DNA from: Prunus persica
Taxonomy: Eukaryota; Streptophyta; Magnoliopsida; Rosales; Rosaceae
Assembly: GCF_000346465.2 (NCBI RefSeq)
Contig: NC_034009.1
Coordinates: 16,222,950-16,286,949 of the forward strand
Direction: 5' to 3'
DNA length: 64,000 nucleotides
The position numbers were made by a program, and so were the translations under genes. The first letter of the stretch is position 1; every line of letters begins with the position of its first letter. The notes under the pieces were generated by a model. That model did no database searches and was not told where the DNA came from. It saw nothing but the letters and a program-made list of their open reading frames with translations. Positions 31,746-43,554 of this stretch are shown here, piece after piece.

Positions 31746-33629
31746 AACCTATATATATATATGATATAAAATAATATACCCTCCCTTAATTCAAAATTCT
31801 CAATATTTCAATATACCAAAATATTTATTCATAGTATAGAAAATAAACTCTCAAAAGCATAAATTCCATAACAAAATCTCATAATCCCATCAAGACCCAA
31901 ATAATTCAAATAATAAACATAACCTGTTTGTACATGCAATTTCCATAAAATACTTTCATAATCGAACCCCATATCACCCAATCCAAATACTTTGAAAATA
32001 ACCATAGTAATACTAACTATGTATTCTCAAGTCACAGTGTAAATGCCGAAACCAATCCGATAGTACATTTTCATAACTCCATTAACCAAATACTAATTTC
32101 CAAACTATTCAGGTTTCCACCATCAAATTCAAAGTCTAGGCTCGCACAAAAAATATGGTCATTTAACATCAGATCACGGATAAATTCACACTATTCCCAT
32201 ATCCCAATTTATATCACAAATAAACACACACATATACACGCATTTCAATATTCCAAAAGCAATGCACATTTAAAACAATTGTCCACTCACTTCCAAATAA
32301 TCATAGCCGAGTCCCAAGACTCGATTTCACAACTAGTCAATCAAGTATCCCATAACCACAAAATACTATAATTCACGACAGTCGAGATAATCAAATATCC
32401 ATATGCATGACATTTTATAAACGCATAACCTTCCAACCTCAAAAATAAAGATCAATAAAAGAAACACGAAGCTTACCCTCAGAAGGCTCTCCCTCTGAAG
32501 TACGTGAAGTGTGGGTACCTCACTCGAGAGCATAAGCGGATCTAATTAATGAGTGTACCCAACAACGAACTTTAACTCAACACTTAAGTTCCTGGGTCCC
32601 AAGATAAATGTGCAAGACTATTGGGGAGTTCTTAAGGTCAATCTAATGCTTTTCAAAAGGTGAAAGTACCTCGTAAGATAGACTCACAGTCAACTGAGGG
32701 GTCAAATTCCACATATTGGTTAACCGGGCCCGTGGGGCCCACATCCTCCAATTTCGATATGAAAGTTCCTATGGGTCCAACAAAGTCCACTAAACAAGTC
32801 CTATAAGTTTGGTCTCGATCGAGCAGTCGAATGTAAGCCAATCGCACGTTTAGACGGCTAACGCTTCACCTAACCCTAGAATTAATGATTCAGAGTATTT
32901 AGGACTCCCATTCTCGATCCGTGAGTTCCTACACAATCCTAGAGGTAGAGAGAACAACATATTTGAAATTGAGACCGATCGAATGATCTAAACCTATCGA
33001 ACCTGGATATCGCATATTAGTACAATATCTGTTCTACTATCAGACGGTAACCAATTCCAAATACGAGCATATCATGCTCAGAACGATAATGGGAACATTT
33101 TAGAACATAATGGGTCATCACTCAGTGGCCCACGCACTGCCGGCAATGCGTAGGTGTCTTGAGAAATTTTCGAAGACGGAAATTTCTCGAAACACCCTAC
33201 AATACCTATACCAACACGTTCAAACTAATAAGGGGAGCATTTTTGGTTCTTGGACCATGGCCAAAAGCTGACTGGAACTAGCCGGAATGAAGCCAAAACC
33301 GTCACCATAATTGGGGGTTAGAAATCGATCTCTAAAACCTCAAAGTCGATCTACAACACCTATATAAACAGGTAGAGCATGAAGAGAGGATGAAGTTTCA
33401 TGTCTCACTCGACTAAAACGGTGGCCGGCGGCGTCGAAAACTTTGACAATCGCCGACACTTCCAGTTGTTCCAGCCACGAGTCCTTAGGTTTTTGAGCTG
33501 GGAAACGGGCTGAGTTAAGTAGAGGACAAAGATACAAAGATTTTGGGATTGGTCTCGCTAGAATGGTGGCCAAAATTGGGAGAAATCGCCTACCAAAGTC
33601 GTTGGCAGGTTACGCGTAAAGGGGGGGGG

Positions 33630-33677
<48 letters not shown>

Positions 33678-34038
33678 AGGAAGAGTCGGGGGGAAAAAGA
33701 AAGAAGAAGAGAAAAATAAAGGGCTGGGCACTATAGCATTGCTACTGTAGTGGGATTGTACCATTGTTACTGTAGATCAGATATTTTCTATAAAGAAAAT
33801 TACTAATTTGCCCCTTTTGATTTTCAGTTCTTTCACCTTCGTTAAAACTCAGAATTGAGCCTGCCATCTATCTATGAACTCGTATCGACGGGCTCTACGC
33901 AGCAATGCCACTCAATTCCCCCAAAATCCTGCAGGATCAAAAAGTGACTAAAGTGACCATACCCTCAAAGGCAAAATTGTAATTTCATATATAGAAATAA
34001 ATTGAATTAAACAATTAAATAGGGTCAGGGGTGTTACA
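31746..34038 (-). mobile_element. LTR-like transposon debris with a TGTAACACCCC terminus
   Basis: On the minus strand the block starts at 34038 with TGTAACACCCCTGACCC, typical of many plant Gypsy LTRs. No second LTR, primer site or coding frame is visible, so a solo or truncated LTR is likely and the left edge is undetermined. 32870-33700 is homologous to the leader of the second gene in CACTA-1 (17800-18520). A G run plus (GA)n microsatellite lies at 33620-33673. Confidence 0.5.
33620..33673. repeat. G run and (GA)n microsatellite
   Basis: About 12 G followed by about 20 GA dinucleotides. Confidence 0.95.
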
Positions 34039-34506
34039 TTTTTCTACAATGGCATATTTTTTGTCTTCACCAGCACCAAAGGGGGAACAGACGAACCAAA
34101 GAAAAACTGTGCACAACAAAACAATGCTGAAATTACTAGGACACGCATAGAAGTTTTAATACTAATTAAATGGTAACAAAAAAAATAAATAAATGTCATA
34201 CGTTATCTAAACGAATAAATAAATAAATAAAAAATTTCCCCCCTAAGAGGCTTTTTATTTAAAATAATATTAGGCTTACCACATTTTTATTCCATTGTAC
34301 AACATAAGAAGATTTCAACATTCAAAAATACTGTAAGAACTGAATCATACCCAACTCAAAATATGATGAAACTCGACTAGTAAAATGATGTTATATCAAC
34401 TAGGTACAAAAACACATACATTTAAAATATGGTGCAAAGTAATAGTTGTGTGTGACTTACCTTTGTTGATCAATAATTGCAGTTTAAATCGTGATGAAAC
34501 TATAGA

Positions 34507-34823
34507 AAATATGAGTGCTAAATTGCTATAAAATAAACAAATAAACACTACAAATAAAACAGATTTTACAACAGCAGTATGTAATTAAAAGAACATTAAT
34601 TGAGTCGAGGCAAGTGTTGGACACTCTGACCTTAAGATGAATTACGCCCCACACTGGTGTTTATGGTTCTCTAGCGTTCGCCTCCCAGGATACAACGACT
34701 CTCCTCCTTATGAAAGAAGCACTCCAATTCACAAGGAACTTTTAATTACATACTGCTATTGTAAAATCTGTTTTGTTTGTAGTGTTTATTTGTTTATTTT
34801 ATAGCAATTAGCACTCATATTTC
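34507..34823. repeat. Inverted duplication with ~84-bp arms
   Basis: 34507-34590 and 34739-34823 are near-perfect reverse complements ('atatgagtgctaaattgcta' to 'gcagtatgtaattaaaag'), separated by about 150 bp. The rest of 34040-35437 is AT-rich with no gene and may hold the decayed 5' end of the Copia element that follows. Confidence 0.85.
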
Positions 34824-35437
34824 CTACAATCTTAAGATGAATTATTTGTGTTAATTGCTATATACATTAATCTGTGTTTAATTGCCATGTACATAAATCT
34901 ATGTTTGTGTATTTAATTGTTAACGTTGCAAAGGATTTGATTTTGGTACAAACAGCAAAACATCTTTGTATTATTTGTTTATTCTATTGAATTGGTTTCC
35001 TGTTAGTTTCTTTTGTTTTATACAATTCAAAGTTAAACAAATCTAAGTTATAATAATTGGGACTATTCAATAAAGATTGCCACAAACACTAATTGCCTTC
35101 TGTTTCTATTGTTAGACAAAGTCTACATATACAGCATCGGTTTTTATTTATTTATTTAGAATCTGTTTTCTGTTTGGCATCATTTTTTATTATTCTGTTT
35201 ATAAATTCTGATTATATTTATCTACATACATTAATATTACTGTACCTATGAATTATAGCATTCTGTATTACTGTTATCTTGAATAATTGCATATTGCGTT
35301 TGCTATACTTTTTATCGGTATTGTATTATTAATTTCTGTGTGTTTTGTTGTAACACACTATTGTGATTCATAATTTATCTATCAAAGACTATCAAATATT
35401 TATTTATTGACATTGAGATTGTTCACTCTTAAGGAAA

Positions 35438-36415
35438 ATGTCGAATGAGATACAGAAAGTGGGTCCTTCTGTGAAGACAAGTGCACCTGCTGTAGTGTTG
35501 CCTTCATCCCATAATCATGCAGAGAAGCCTGAAAAATTTAATGGGATGGATTTTAAGAGATGGCAACAAACGATGTTGTTCTACATCACCACATTGAATT
35601 TGGCTCATATCCTGAAAGCAGATCCTCCTGGACCTGGTGATACAATAGAAACAGTGGCTGCTTCTGATGCATGGAACCAGTCGGATTTCCTTTGCAGGAA
35701 TTGCGTCCTAAATGGTTTAAGTGATGCACTATACAATGTGTATAGTCCAATTCAGACTGCCAAGGCTTTATGGGAGTCACTAGACAAGAAATATCGAACC
35801 GAAGATGCAGGAATGAAGAAATTTATTGTCGGTCGGTTTCTTAACTACAAGATGGTAGACTCCAAGACTGTCATAAGTCAAGTCCAAGAACTCCAACTCA
35901 TTCTACATGAGATACATGCAGAAAAGATGGAATTGAGTGAGTCTTTCCAAGTGGCCACTGTCATTGAAAAACTACCACAATCTTGGAAGGATTTCAAAAA
36001 CTACCTTAAGCATAAGCATAAGGAGATGGGACTTGAGAATTTGATAGTAAGGCTAAGGATCGAAGAGGACAATCGCCGTGCTGACAAAAAGTCTGGATCC
36101 ATAATGGAAGCTAAGGCTAACATAGTGGAAAAAGAGTCAAGAAATAACAAAAAGAGGAAGCACTCTGGAGAAGGCTCAAGTCAAGGGAACTCCAAGAAGT
36201 CCAAGGAATTTAAGGGAAAGTGCTTCAATTGCAACAAGCAAGGGCATCGAGCTGTGGATTGCCGAAGTAGAAATGGACAAGGCAACCAAAAGAAAAAGGG
36301 CAAGACTGAGGCACACATGACTGAAGAAGACAAGCTTTCAACTGATTTGTCATATATTAATCTTTCTGCAGTCGTGTCTGAAGTGAACTTGGTGGGCAAC
36401 ACCAAGGAATGGTAG
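35438..36415 (+). CDS. Copia gag protein (of a defective element)
   Basis: A 325-codon frame encoding a nucleocapsid-type Gag. Residues ~30-180 match the UBN2-type Copia gag region (F-x-G-x-D-F-K-R-W-Q-Q, A-K-A-L-W-E-S-L). A basic linker is followed by a zinc knuckle C-F-N-C-N-K-Q-G-H-R-A-V-D-C starting near residue 262. The frame ends at a TAG within the usual W-x-A-D-T-G-A protease site, so Gag is cut off from Pol. Pol fragments follow directly. Expected role: particle assembly and RNA packaging. The gag part looks intact. Confidence 0.9.
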   Translation: MSNEIQKVGPSVKTSAPAVVLPSSHNHAEKPEKFNGMDFKRWQQTMLFYITTLNLAHILKADPPGPGDTIETVAASDAWNQSDFLCRNCVLNGLSDALYNVYSPIQTAKALWESLDKKYRTEDAGMKKFIVGRFLNYKMVDSKTVISQVQELQLILHEIHAEKMELSESFQVATVIEKLPQSWKDFKNYLKHKHKEMGLENLIVRLRIEEDNRRADKKSGSIMEAKANIVEKESRNNKKRKHSGEGSSQGNSKKSKEFKGKCFNCNKQGHRAVDCRSRNGQGNQKKKGKTEAHMTEEDKLSTDLSYINLSAVVSEVNLVGNTKEW

Positions 36416-38087
36416 GCGGATACTGGAGCTACACGCCACATATGTTATGAAAGGAAAATGTTTTCTACATATGAAGCAAATGATCAAAGAGAGCCTTTAT
36501 TCATGGGAAACTCCTCCACCTCCAAAATTCATGGCCAAGGGAAAATAGTTCTAAAGATGACATCTGGAAAGGAAGTCACTCTCAATAATATACTTCACGT
36601 CCCTGAGATCCAGAAGAACTTGGTTTCTGGATCACTGCTTAGCAAGTGAGTTTTGTTCCCAACACGGAATTATTCACCAAACTACTGCTCCATACTCACC
36701 TCAGCAAAATGGTATTGCTGAACGCAAAAACCGTACTTTGAAAGAAATGATGAATGCTTTGCTAGTAAGTTCTGGAGCAACCCAGAATTTGTGGGGGAAA
36801 GCTTTACTTTCTGCTAATTACATTCTCAACAAATTGCCTCATAAAAAGTTAGACAAAACACCTTATGAGTTATGGAAAGGTTACAAGCCTTCCTATAAAT
36901 ACTTGAAAGTCTGGGGGTGTCTAGCTAAAGTTGCGGTTCCAACCCCTAAAAAGGTTAAGATAGGACCCAAAGCTATTGACTGTATCTTTATTGGTTATGC
37001 CATTAACAGTAGTGCATATCGTTTCCTTGTACACAAATATGATATATTAGATGTACATGTGAATACGATTATTGAATCAAGGAATGCATCTTTCTTTGAA
37101 AATGTATTTCCTTATAAGGATGCACAAGAAAGAAATACACTTAAAAGAACCTTTGATACTGTTAATAGCGATAGCCAAGAAAGTCATCGAGAAAATATAG
37201 ACAAAGAGACTACAGAACCAGAACCTGGACATGAACCTAGGCGTAGTAAGAGAGCTAAGACAACCAAATCCTTTGGTCCTGAGTTTCTAACTTATTTGTT
37301 AGAAAATGAGCCTCAAACCTACAAAGAAGCCATGACTTCTTCTGAAGCTCCATTATGGAAAGAGGCTATTAATGCCGAAGTTGAATCCATCATGCAGAAT
37401 TACACTTGGGAACTTGTGGATCTTCCTCCTGGAAATAAACCATTGGGTTATAAATGGATTTTTAAGAAGAAGATGAAAGCTGATGGATCAATTGACAAAT
37501 ACAAGGCAAGGCTTGTTGTCAAAGGTTATAAGCAAAGAGAAGGATTGGATTACTTTGACACATATTCACCAGTTACTAGAATAACATCGATAAGAATGTT
37601 AATTGCACTTGCAGCATTGCATAATCTTGAGATACATCAAATGGATGTGAAAACGGCCTTTCTAAATGGTGATTTAGATGAGGAAATTTATATGGAACAA
37701 CCTGAAGGGTTTATTGTTCCTGGACAAGAAAAGAAAGTCTGTAAGCTTGTTAAGTCTTTGTACGGGTTAAAGCAAGCACCAAAACAATGGCATCTGAAAT
37801 TTGACAATGCACTAATGTCAAATGGTTTCAAGATCAATGAGTGTGATAAATGTGTTTATACGAAAAGCACTCAAGATGGTTTTGTAATTATTTGTCTTTA
37901 TGTTGATGATATGTTAATTATTGGTAGCAATATTGGGATGATTAAATCTACCAAGAAAATGTTGACCAATAATTTTGACATGAAAGATTTGGGAGAAGCA
38001 GATGTGATTCTAGGGATTAAAATTTCTAGAACATCTGATGGACTAGTGTTATCCCAATCACATTATATTAACGGATGCAACAGGTGA
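36413..38087 (+). pseudogene. Copia pol remnant: protease, end of integrase and reverse transcriptase; RNase H missing
   Basis: After the TAG at 36413-36415 the frame reads [10 protein letters not shown] (aspartic protease). A stop then lies at 36647-36649, where sequence from the protease end joins the last part of integrase (S-Q-H-G-I-I-H-Q-T-T then Q-Q-N-G-I-A-E-R-K-N-R-T); gag-pre-integrase and most of the integrase core are deleted. From 36738 a 449-codon frame covers the integrase C terminus (W-G-C-L-A-K-V) and reverse transcriptase (Q-M-D-V-K-T-A-F-L-N-G, Y-G-L-K-Q-A-P, active-site Y-V-D-D-M-L). It stops at 38087 before RNase H. Neither LTR is recognised. Immobile on its own. Confidence 0.9.
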
Positions 38088-38094
38088 AGCCTTT

Positions 38095-38235
38095 CTCAGG
38101 TGTGGTGTTGCCAAAGTTGGGATACCCAACATTCCCGGCTCCTTGACGTGCAGTTATTGTATTGCCACAAATGTAGTGACCACCACCTTGACCTCATACA
38201 TTATGAAAGTTTGACACCCCAACATTCTGACTGCA
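38095..38235 (-). pseudogene. GN-motif family fragment (copy E)
   Basis: The minus strand reads G-G-G-H-Y-I-C-G-N-T-I-T-A-R-Q-G-A-G-N-V-G-Y-P, then F-G-N-T, matching the Gly-Asn motif of copies A-D, with an in-frame stop upstream. The following 38236-38300 matches 975-1045 ('ggattttatgtgtgtggagt..aaaatataaacaataaaaaattc'), as expected for another duplicate of the locus. Confidence 0.6.
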
Positions 38236-38299
38236 GTGGCGACGACAGGATTTTATGTGTGTGGAGTCATCTCATAAAATATAAACAATAAAAAATTCA

Positions 38300-39198
38300 A
38301 ACTCAAGACATTCCAAAATATCAAAAATAATATTATCTATTCATTACAATCAACCACACAAACAAAATTTCATTAAAAAAAAAAAATTCATTACAATTCA
38401 TAATTGTCCTTAACAAGTTTTCATATTTTGAAATCGTTGCATAACAACCGCATCATCTATACTATTAAAAAAAAAAATTTCATCAACCAAGCAGTCATTC
38501 ATCTATGACCTAATTTTAAAACTTGATAAGGCCAATGGGTTCAACCACAGTGGTGGTGACTTCACCCTTCTTCCCCTGGCACTCCCGTTCGAAACCCCAT
38601 GTGTGCACATTGGTGCTTGAGCCCCCCTCCCCTTAGAGTAGCCTATCGTTGTATGAAAAAAATAAAAAAATAAAAAAATAAAAAAATAAAAAAAATAAAA
38701 AGATAATATAATACTGAGTTTAAGAAAAAAACCCACAAACAAAGAGAAAGTTTGCTCCCGCTAAGAACATAGAAAATTGGATTAAAATCCCTTTGCTTTT
38801 TAGCAATTTGTGTACAAAGGTAATATTTGTGTTAAAAGGTAATATAATAATCAGTCCTGATCTCTTGGACCACAGGAGCCCAAGAGATTGTGGTCAAATA
38901 AATATAGCTCCAGTATTGGCCATATAATCGCTGCCCCAATCTGAATATAAACAAGAATGAGGATACAAATAATTTGTACTCATTCATATTTCCTCGCTAA
39001 ATAATCTATTAACAAGAAATTTTTGGATAATTTAAAGAATTTCTAGTCCCTAATGGCTTTATTTCATTGATTGCTACTTTTAGCAATTTAATACTTAATG
39101 CATGCAATTGATATTCATATATTATAGAATTTTCATTTGGGACTCTTCAGAACAATTTTGTAATCAGATTTGGGGCTCTAAATGCCAAACTATTGAAT
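38300..39198. other. Non-coding; A-rich repeats before the gap
   Basis: No gene. 38655-38702 is an array of AAAAAAT units. The sequence runs into the assembly gap. Confidence 0.7.
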
Positions 39199-39298
39199 NN
39201 NNNNNNNNNNNNNNNNNNNNNNNNNNNNNNNNNNNNNNNNNNNNNNNNNNNNNNNNNNNNNNNNNNNNNNNNNNNNNNNNNNNNNNNNNNNNNNNNNN
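39199..39298. other. Assembly gap (100 N)
   Basis: Exactly 100 N, a conventional placeholder. True size is unknown and the two sides may not be adjacent. ORFs read through it are meaningless. Confidence 0.99.
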
Positions 39299-39879
39299 TG
39301 TGGTCCAAGAGATTGGGACTGATATAATAATAGTTTGGGTTAATTATTGTAGACGTCTCTGAATTTGGCCCCCATTTGCAATTGGGTTCGTGAATTTTTT
39401 TTTTGGGCAATTACATCCGTTAACTCGATAAATAGTTTCAATTGGGTCCTGCCTTCCAATTCTGTCAATTTATGTGTCAAAGTGAGAGGGTAAAAGCATC
39501 CTTTCAGGTTCTTCATCCATCATTGACCCCAACTCCACCTTCTTCATCCATCATCAACGCTAACAACCCCGCCTCCATCTTCACAAGTTTACAATACAAA
39601 TTCATATCAAATAGTTTGTGATTGGTAGAAACCACATAGGATTTACTTGGCGCTATTTACAGTTTGTAAAATTGAAAAGAAAAAATGAAAAAACTCAAAA
39701 AACTGAAAAAGCATCTATACCTCTCTGTCTCTCTCAGCTCTCCCTCTCTCCAGCAACGCATTCCCCCTCCTCCTTAGCCCACTCCCTCAAAACCCATATC
39801 CCAACCCAACCTGCAACCCACCCCCCATCTCCCAACCTGTAAAACCCAGAACCCACCCTCAACCCCATCCCCTCAGCTC

Positions 39880-40121
39880 TCCTCCTCCGCTACTGCCGTA
39901 ACAGCGGCGACGCCCTTGGCCCCATAATGAACGCCACCGCAATCGCCATCTACGACACGACGTTGGTAGACGTGGCCAAACCCAACGCCGTCAACTTCTG
40001 CACTTGTTTCACTATCTACGCCAGGTGCTGTGACTCCAGCTTCACCACCGAGCTCACGATGGCTAGCTCCGATGTGATTCTATTTCTCCGATTTTGCTTG
40101 TTGTTTGTTGTTTGTTGAATT
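39880..40121 (+). pseudogene. Coding-like, GC-richer segment in the Mutator-like element (possible captured gene piece)
   Basis: A frame from upstream of 39927 to 40118 reads M-N-A-T-A-I-A-I-Y-D-T-T-L-V-D-V-A-K-P-N, then F-C-T-C-F-T-I-Y-A-R-C-C-D-S-S-F-T. Composition differs sharply from the flanks, and a CT-rich untranslated-like stretch precedes it, as when these elements capture gene 5' ends. I do not recognise the protein. Confidence 0.4.
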
Positions 40122-40229
40122 GATGAATTTGTGAACTGCATTTTGTTGGTGTTTGTGATTAGATCAGGATTTTCGTTCAATTTGGGGAAAAAAATTTGTT
40201 GGTGTTTGTGATGAATTTGTGAACTGCAT

Positions 40230-40500
40230 TTTCCTTTTTTTTGGGTCGAAAACACACTTTCATTTACGAAAGGGAAAGAGAGGGCCACAGCCCCATTACA
40301 ACCAAGAAACAGCACCAAATAAAACAACAACCCAGGCTAACAAAAGTAAACCCCAGGGAACAATACAAGGAGCCACAGAGGCCGACTACACCAGTCTGAG
40401 CCAAAACCAAAAAGAGCCACCAACCAGCTAGGAAAATCAACCTAGGACGCTGCCCCAGAAGACGAGCGTCAACTCCTAACTGGGCAAAAAGACCTTAGCT
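40230..40500 (-). mobile_element. Possible retroposon (LINE-type) 3' end, reverse orientation
   Basis: Starts with a T run on the plus strand (a poly(A) tail on the minus strand), followed by 'tcgaaaacacactttcattt' and an A/C-rich stretch typical of plant LINE 3' regions. A near-copy of 'ttggtgtttgtgatgaattt' sits on its left. No clear target duplication was established. Confidence 0.35.
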
Positions 40501-40899
40501 TTGCGGAGGACAGGGAAGTTTGTTGGGCAACTTTGATCATATTTGGGGAAAAAATTTCCATATGATTTTGTTTTTGGATTGTGGTTATGTTCAATCCATT
40601 CTGAAAATGACGCTTTTATCCCTAATTTTAACGGGCAAATTGACAGAGTTGGATGGCAGGACCCAATTAGAACAATTTATCGAGTTAACAGATGTAATTG
40701 CCGAAAAAAAAATTCACGGACCCAATTGCAAATGGGGGCCAAGTTCAGGGACGTCTATAGTAATTAACCCTAATAGTTTTATTACAACTTTTGGGAATGG
40801 GTTTGCAAGAGAAGACGTAGTCTTGGAGGAAACGTAGGTTTGGTTGGGTAGGGCCCCACGTGGTAAAATAAATATGTTAATTAACTATATGGATTAGGC

Positions 40900-41663
40900 T
40901 TAATATCACAAAACGTCCCTAAGGTTTACGAAACTATCCTATTGCATCCTTATTATTTTTTTATGTCATTCGTGGTCCTGAATGTTAGTATATGTGCTCA
41001 TAAATGGTTCCTGTCGTCAGGTTCCATCAAAAACTCAGTTAATTTGCTGACATAACACATATATATTTTAAAATAATTTCAAATTTAAAATTCATAAAAG
41101 ACTTTATATCACAAAACTATCAAATTGCATCCTTCTTATTATTTTTTTTTTGTTTTTAATATACACTCACAAATGGAGTTTTTTGTTTTTTCATTTAAAT
41201 TCATAAAATTTTAAAATGAAAAAAATCAAAATTGTATGCATTTTAAATTTAAAAACCAAGGGTTTAGGGTTTAGTGATATAAAGCCTTCATAAAATTTAA
41301 AAATGAAAAAACTTAGTGCATAAAAATTAGGTTTTTTCATTTCTAAATTTAAAAAACTTAATTAGTTTGCTCATGTGGCATATATGTGGAACCCACATCT
41401 CCAATAATTTAAAATTTATAAAATGTTGGTTTTTCATTTTTAAATTTTATGAATTTTAAATTGTTAAAAAAAAAACTCCATTAGTTTGTTGATGTGGCAT
41501 ATATGTGGAGCCCACATCTCCAATAATATAGGGTCACGTGTATTTAAAATACAATATATATTTTTAAAATTCATAAAATTTAAATAAAATAAAATAAAAT
41601 GTTATGAATTTTAAATCAAAAAATCAAAAAATTTCACAGGGACCATTTTTGATAGGTGTGTAA

Positions 41664-41717
<54 letters not shown>

Positions 41718-41873
41718 GCCACGTCAATAAATTAATGAAGTATTTAATGGAACCTGACGGTATGGACCATTTGTGAGCACAAATACTAACTTTGAGAACC
41801 ACAAATGACACAAAAAATAAAAAAGATGCAATATGATAGTTTTGTAAACCTTAGGGATGTTTTGTGATATTAA
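40900..41873. mobile_element. Second long-inverted-repeat element (non-autonomous), 974 bp
   Basis: Inverted repeats of about 150 bp (40900-41050 and 41725-41873) start TTAATATCACAAAAC. They share 'ccctaaggtttac', 'gtgctcataaatgg' and 'gtcaggttccat'. The flanking TTAA occurs on both sides, so TA, TAA or TTAA duplication is possible. No 9-bp duplication was found. The interior has no gene, repeated 'cccacatctccaataat' segments and a (CT)n(AT)n tract. Confidence 0.85.
41666..41717. repeat. (CT)n-(AT)n microsatellite
   Basis: About 17 CT units followed by about 9 AT units. Confidence 0.95.
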
Positions 41874-42416
41874 CAGCATACTGCTTTTTTATTTATAATA
41901 AAAACTCAATGGGGACTTGGGACTGCACTGGTCCAAACGTGGCTCCGCCCATGGTAGTAAACATACTAGTGTTTGGATGGATCTCCTTTTGTCCATGTCC
42001 AAGTCAACTAAATAGTCATGTATTTTCCACATCTTTTGTCTAAAGTGAAGATAGAAAGATAAAGCATAAAGTATCTATGATGTGGAGTAGTGTCTCTACC
42101 CATGTTAGATCCCTTTACTTCTCAATGTGGTACAATATTCTCAACACACTCACAAATGCGGGAGCACATATGCTTGTTGTGCCTAACACATAGTCTAGGA
42201 CAATTATGTGGACAGGATAGGCAGGGACAGATCTAGGATTTTAAATTTGATTGGGCTGAATTTACCTTAAACTTGACGACACGAACAAATTTTATTAATA
42301 ACAAAAAAAAAATGATACTCCTGATTAGGGAGGACATAATCAGCCATATACCCCTCAAAATACATCTAATACATAAGATAGAAGCTAATAAAATAAATAA
42401 ATAAATTGTTATATAA

Positions 42417-42648
42417 CTAAAGGAAATTGTAGAGAGAAATGAGGAGTAGAGGAAGACAATAGAAATTAGTCTCTAAAACTTATTTCATTCATCTTTGATA
42501 AGCACCTATTTATAGACTTACAACTATAGGTATTTAACCCACAAATTATAGCTACTAATTATAACAATAAGAGCATATGTTACAAATATGAAAAGATAGA
42601 GATAATGGTTATTATGGTGGTCATCCACATTCCCATATATCTATAACA
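42417..42648 (-). repeat. LTR of an old minus-strand Copia element (outer host of the nest)
   Basis: 232 bp, TGTTATATAACT to TATAACA, similar in start and layout to the 260-bp LTRs at 43555 and 46574. It is followed by the inverse of a polypurine tract (CTCCTCCTTGG, 42649-42659). The partner LTR should lie beyond CACTA-2, outside the window. Confidence 0.75.
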
Positions 42649-43549
42649 CTCCTCCTTGGATGTCCACTATGCATGGAGTATGCCTCGTTTGAAACCTTGC
42701 CAATAAAACCCAGTGGGACAAAAACTGGTTGAAGGGAAAAAGAGTGCATAACCATGTGTAACATAAAATTTTGTGCATATAACACAGACACGCGTGCGAC
42801 ACTGCCTTGTTAAAACCTTGCTAAGAAAAACTCAGTGGGACAAAAATTTGGACGAAGGAAAAAGAGTACAGTGTGTGAAGATCTTATTGATGGCACACTC
42901 CTCCTGATGTTGACAAAATATCTTTAAGCCATATTGTTGACCTTATTTTGGATTGTCGTAGTTGGCACTACTTCCGTGAATCAATCTTGCAATATTATTG
43001 GATGCTCCTCTTGAAGAATTACTCCCCTTGATGTCTTTATACTTCTTTAATGATCCGACATAAATGATATTGATCACACATCCATCCTTCATAGAGTGAT
43101 CTTTGGTAATGCTTGTATAAAACCTGTTGTCGCAGCATCATTAGAGGATCTATGTGTGTCGTCATTCATCTAATCCCTGTTGAGGTTAGAGTACTACAAA
43201 AATATCTAGGCTATTTTCATAAGCCTTTTACTGTATACAATGGCTTGAATAATTTCATATGCTCTCCAATAAAAATATTAAAAAAAACAATAAGCTCATA
43301 TTTATAATGATACGAGCATTGAAACTGTATACGGTATAATCAGTCATTCATACATATTCTTGTATGTTTTGAGAAAAGTTGCATATGTTATTCTTTGTAG
43401 GCTCTTCAAGAGTCTTTAAACATTTGAACACGTTGCAGTGGCTTTGAATTTGAATTCAATCAAGATACTCACTAAGGCAATTTATTCATTTTAAGATGAG
43501 CTTTAGGCTCTTTCACTTATTCAAGATTTCTTTGTGCATTTATATATTG
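42649..43549 (-). pseudogene. Interior of the old Copia element, part 1
   Basis: Minus-strand relative of LTR element 1 and of 43555-46833. The 'aaccttgccaataaaacccagtgggac' stretch is the shared 3' tail. Stops are frequent and no intact domain is seen. The sequence is interrupted by the element at 43555 and resumes at 46839. Confidence 0.65.
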
Positions 43550-43554
43550 CATGA

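Larger units (their letters stand above)
39337..40770. mobile_element. Mutator-like element with long inverted repeats and 9-bp target duplication
   Basis: Inverted repeats of about 140 bp (39337-39480 and 40635-40770) start GGGTTAATTA. The 9-bp duplication TAATAGTTT is at 39328-39336 and 40771-40779. No transposase frame, so non-autonomous. The interior holds pyrimidine-rich leader-like sequence (39700-39880), a GC-richer coding-like stretch (39880-40075) and a probable retroposon 3' end (40230-40500). Confidence 0.9.

Noticed and set aside
39102..39410. ORFs on both strands through 39199-39298
   Set aside because: They cross the run of N.
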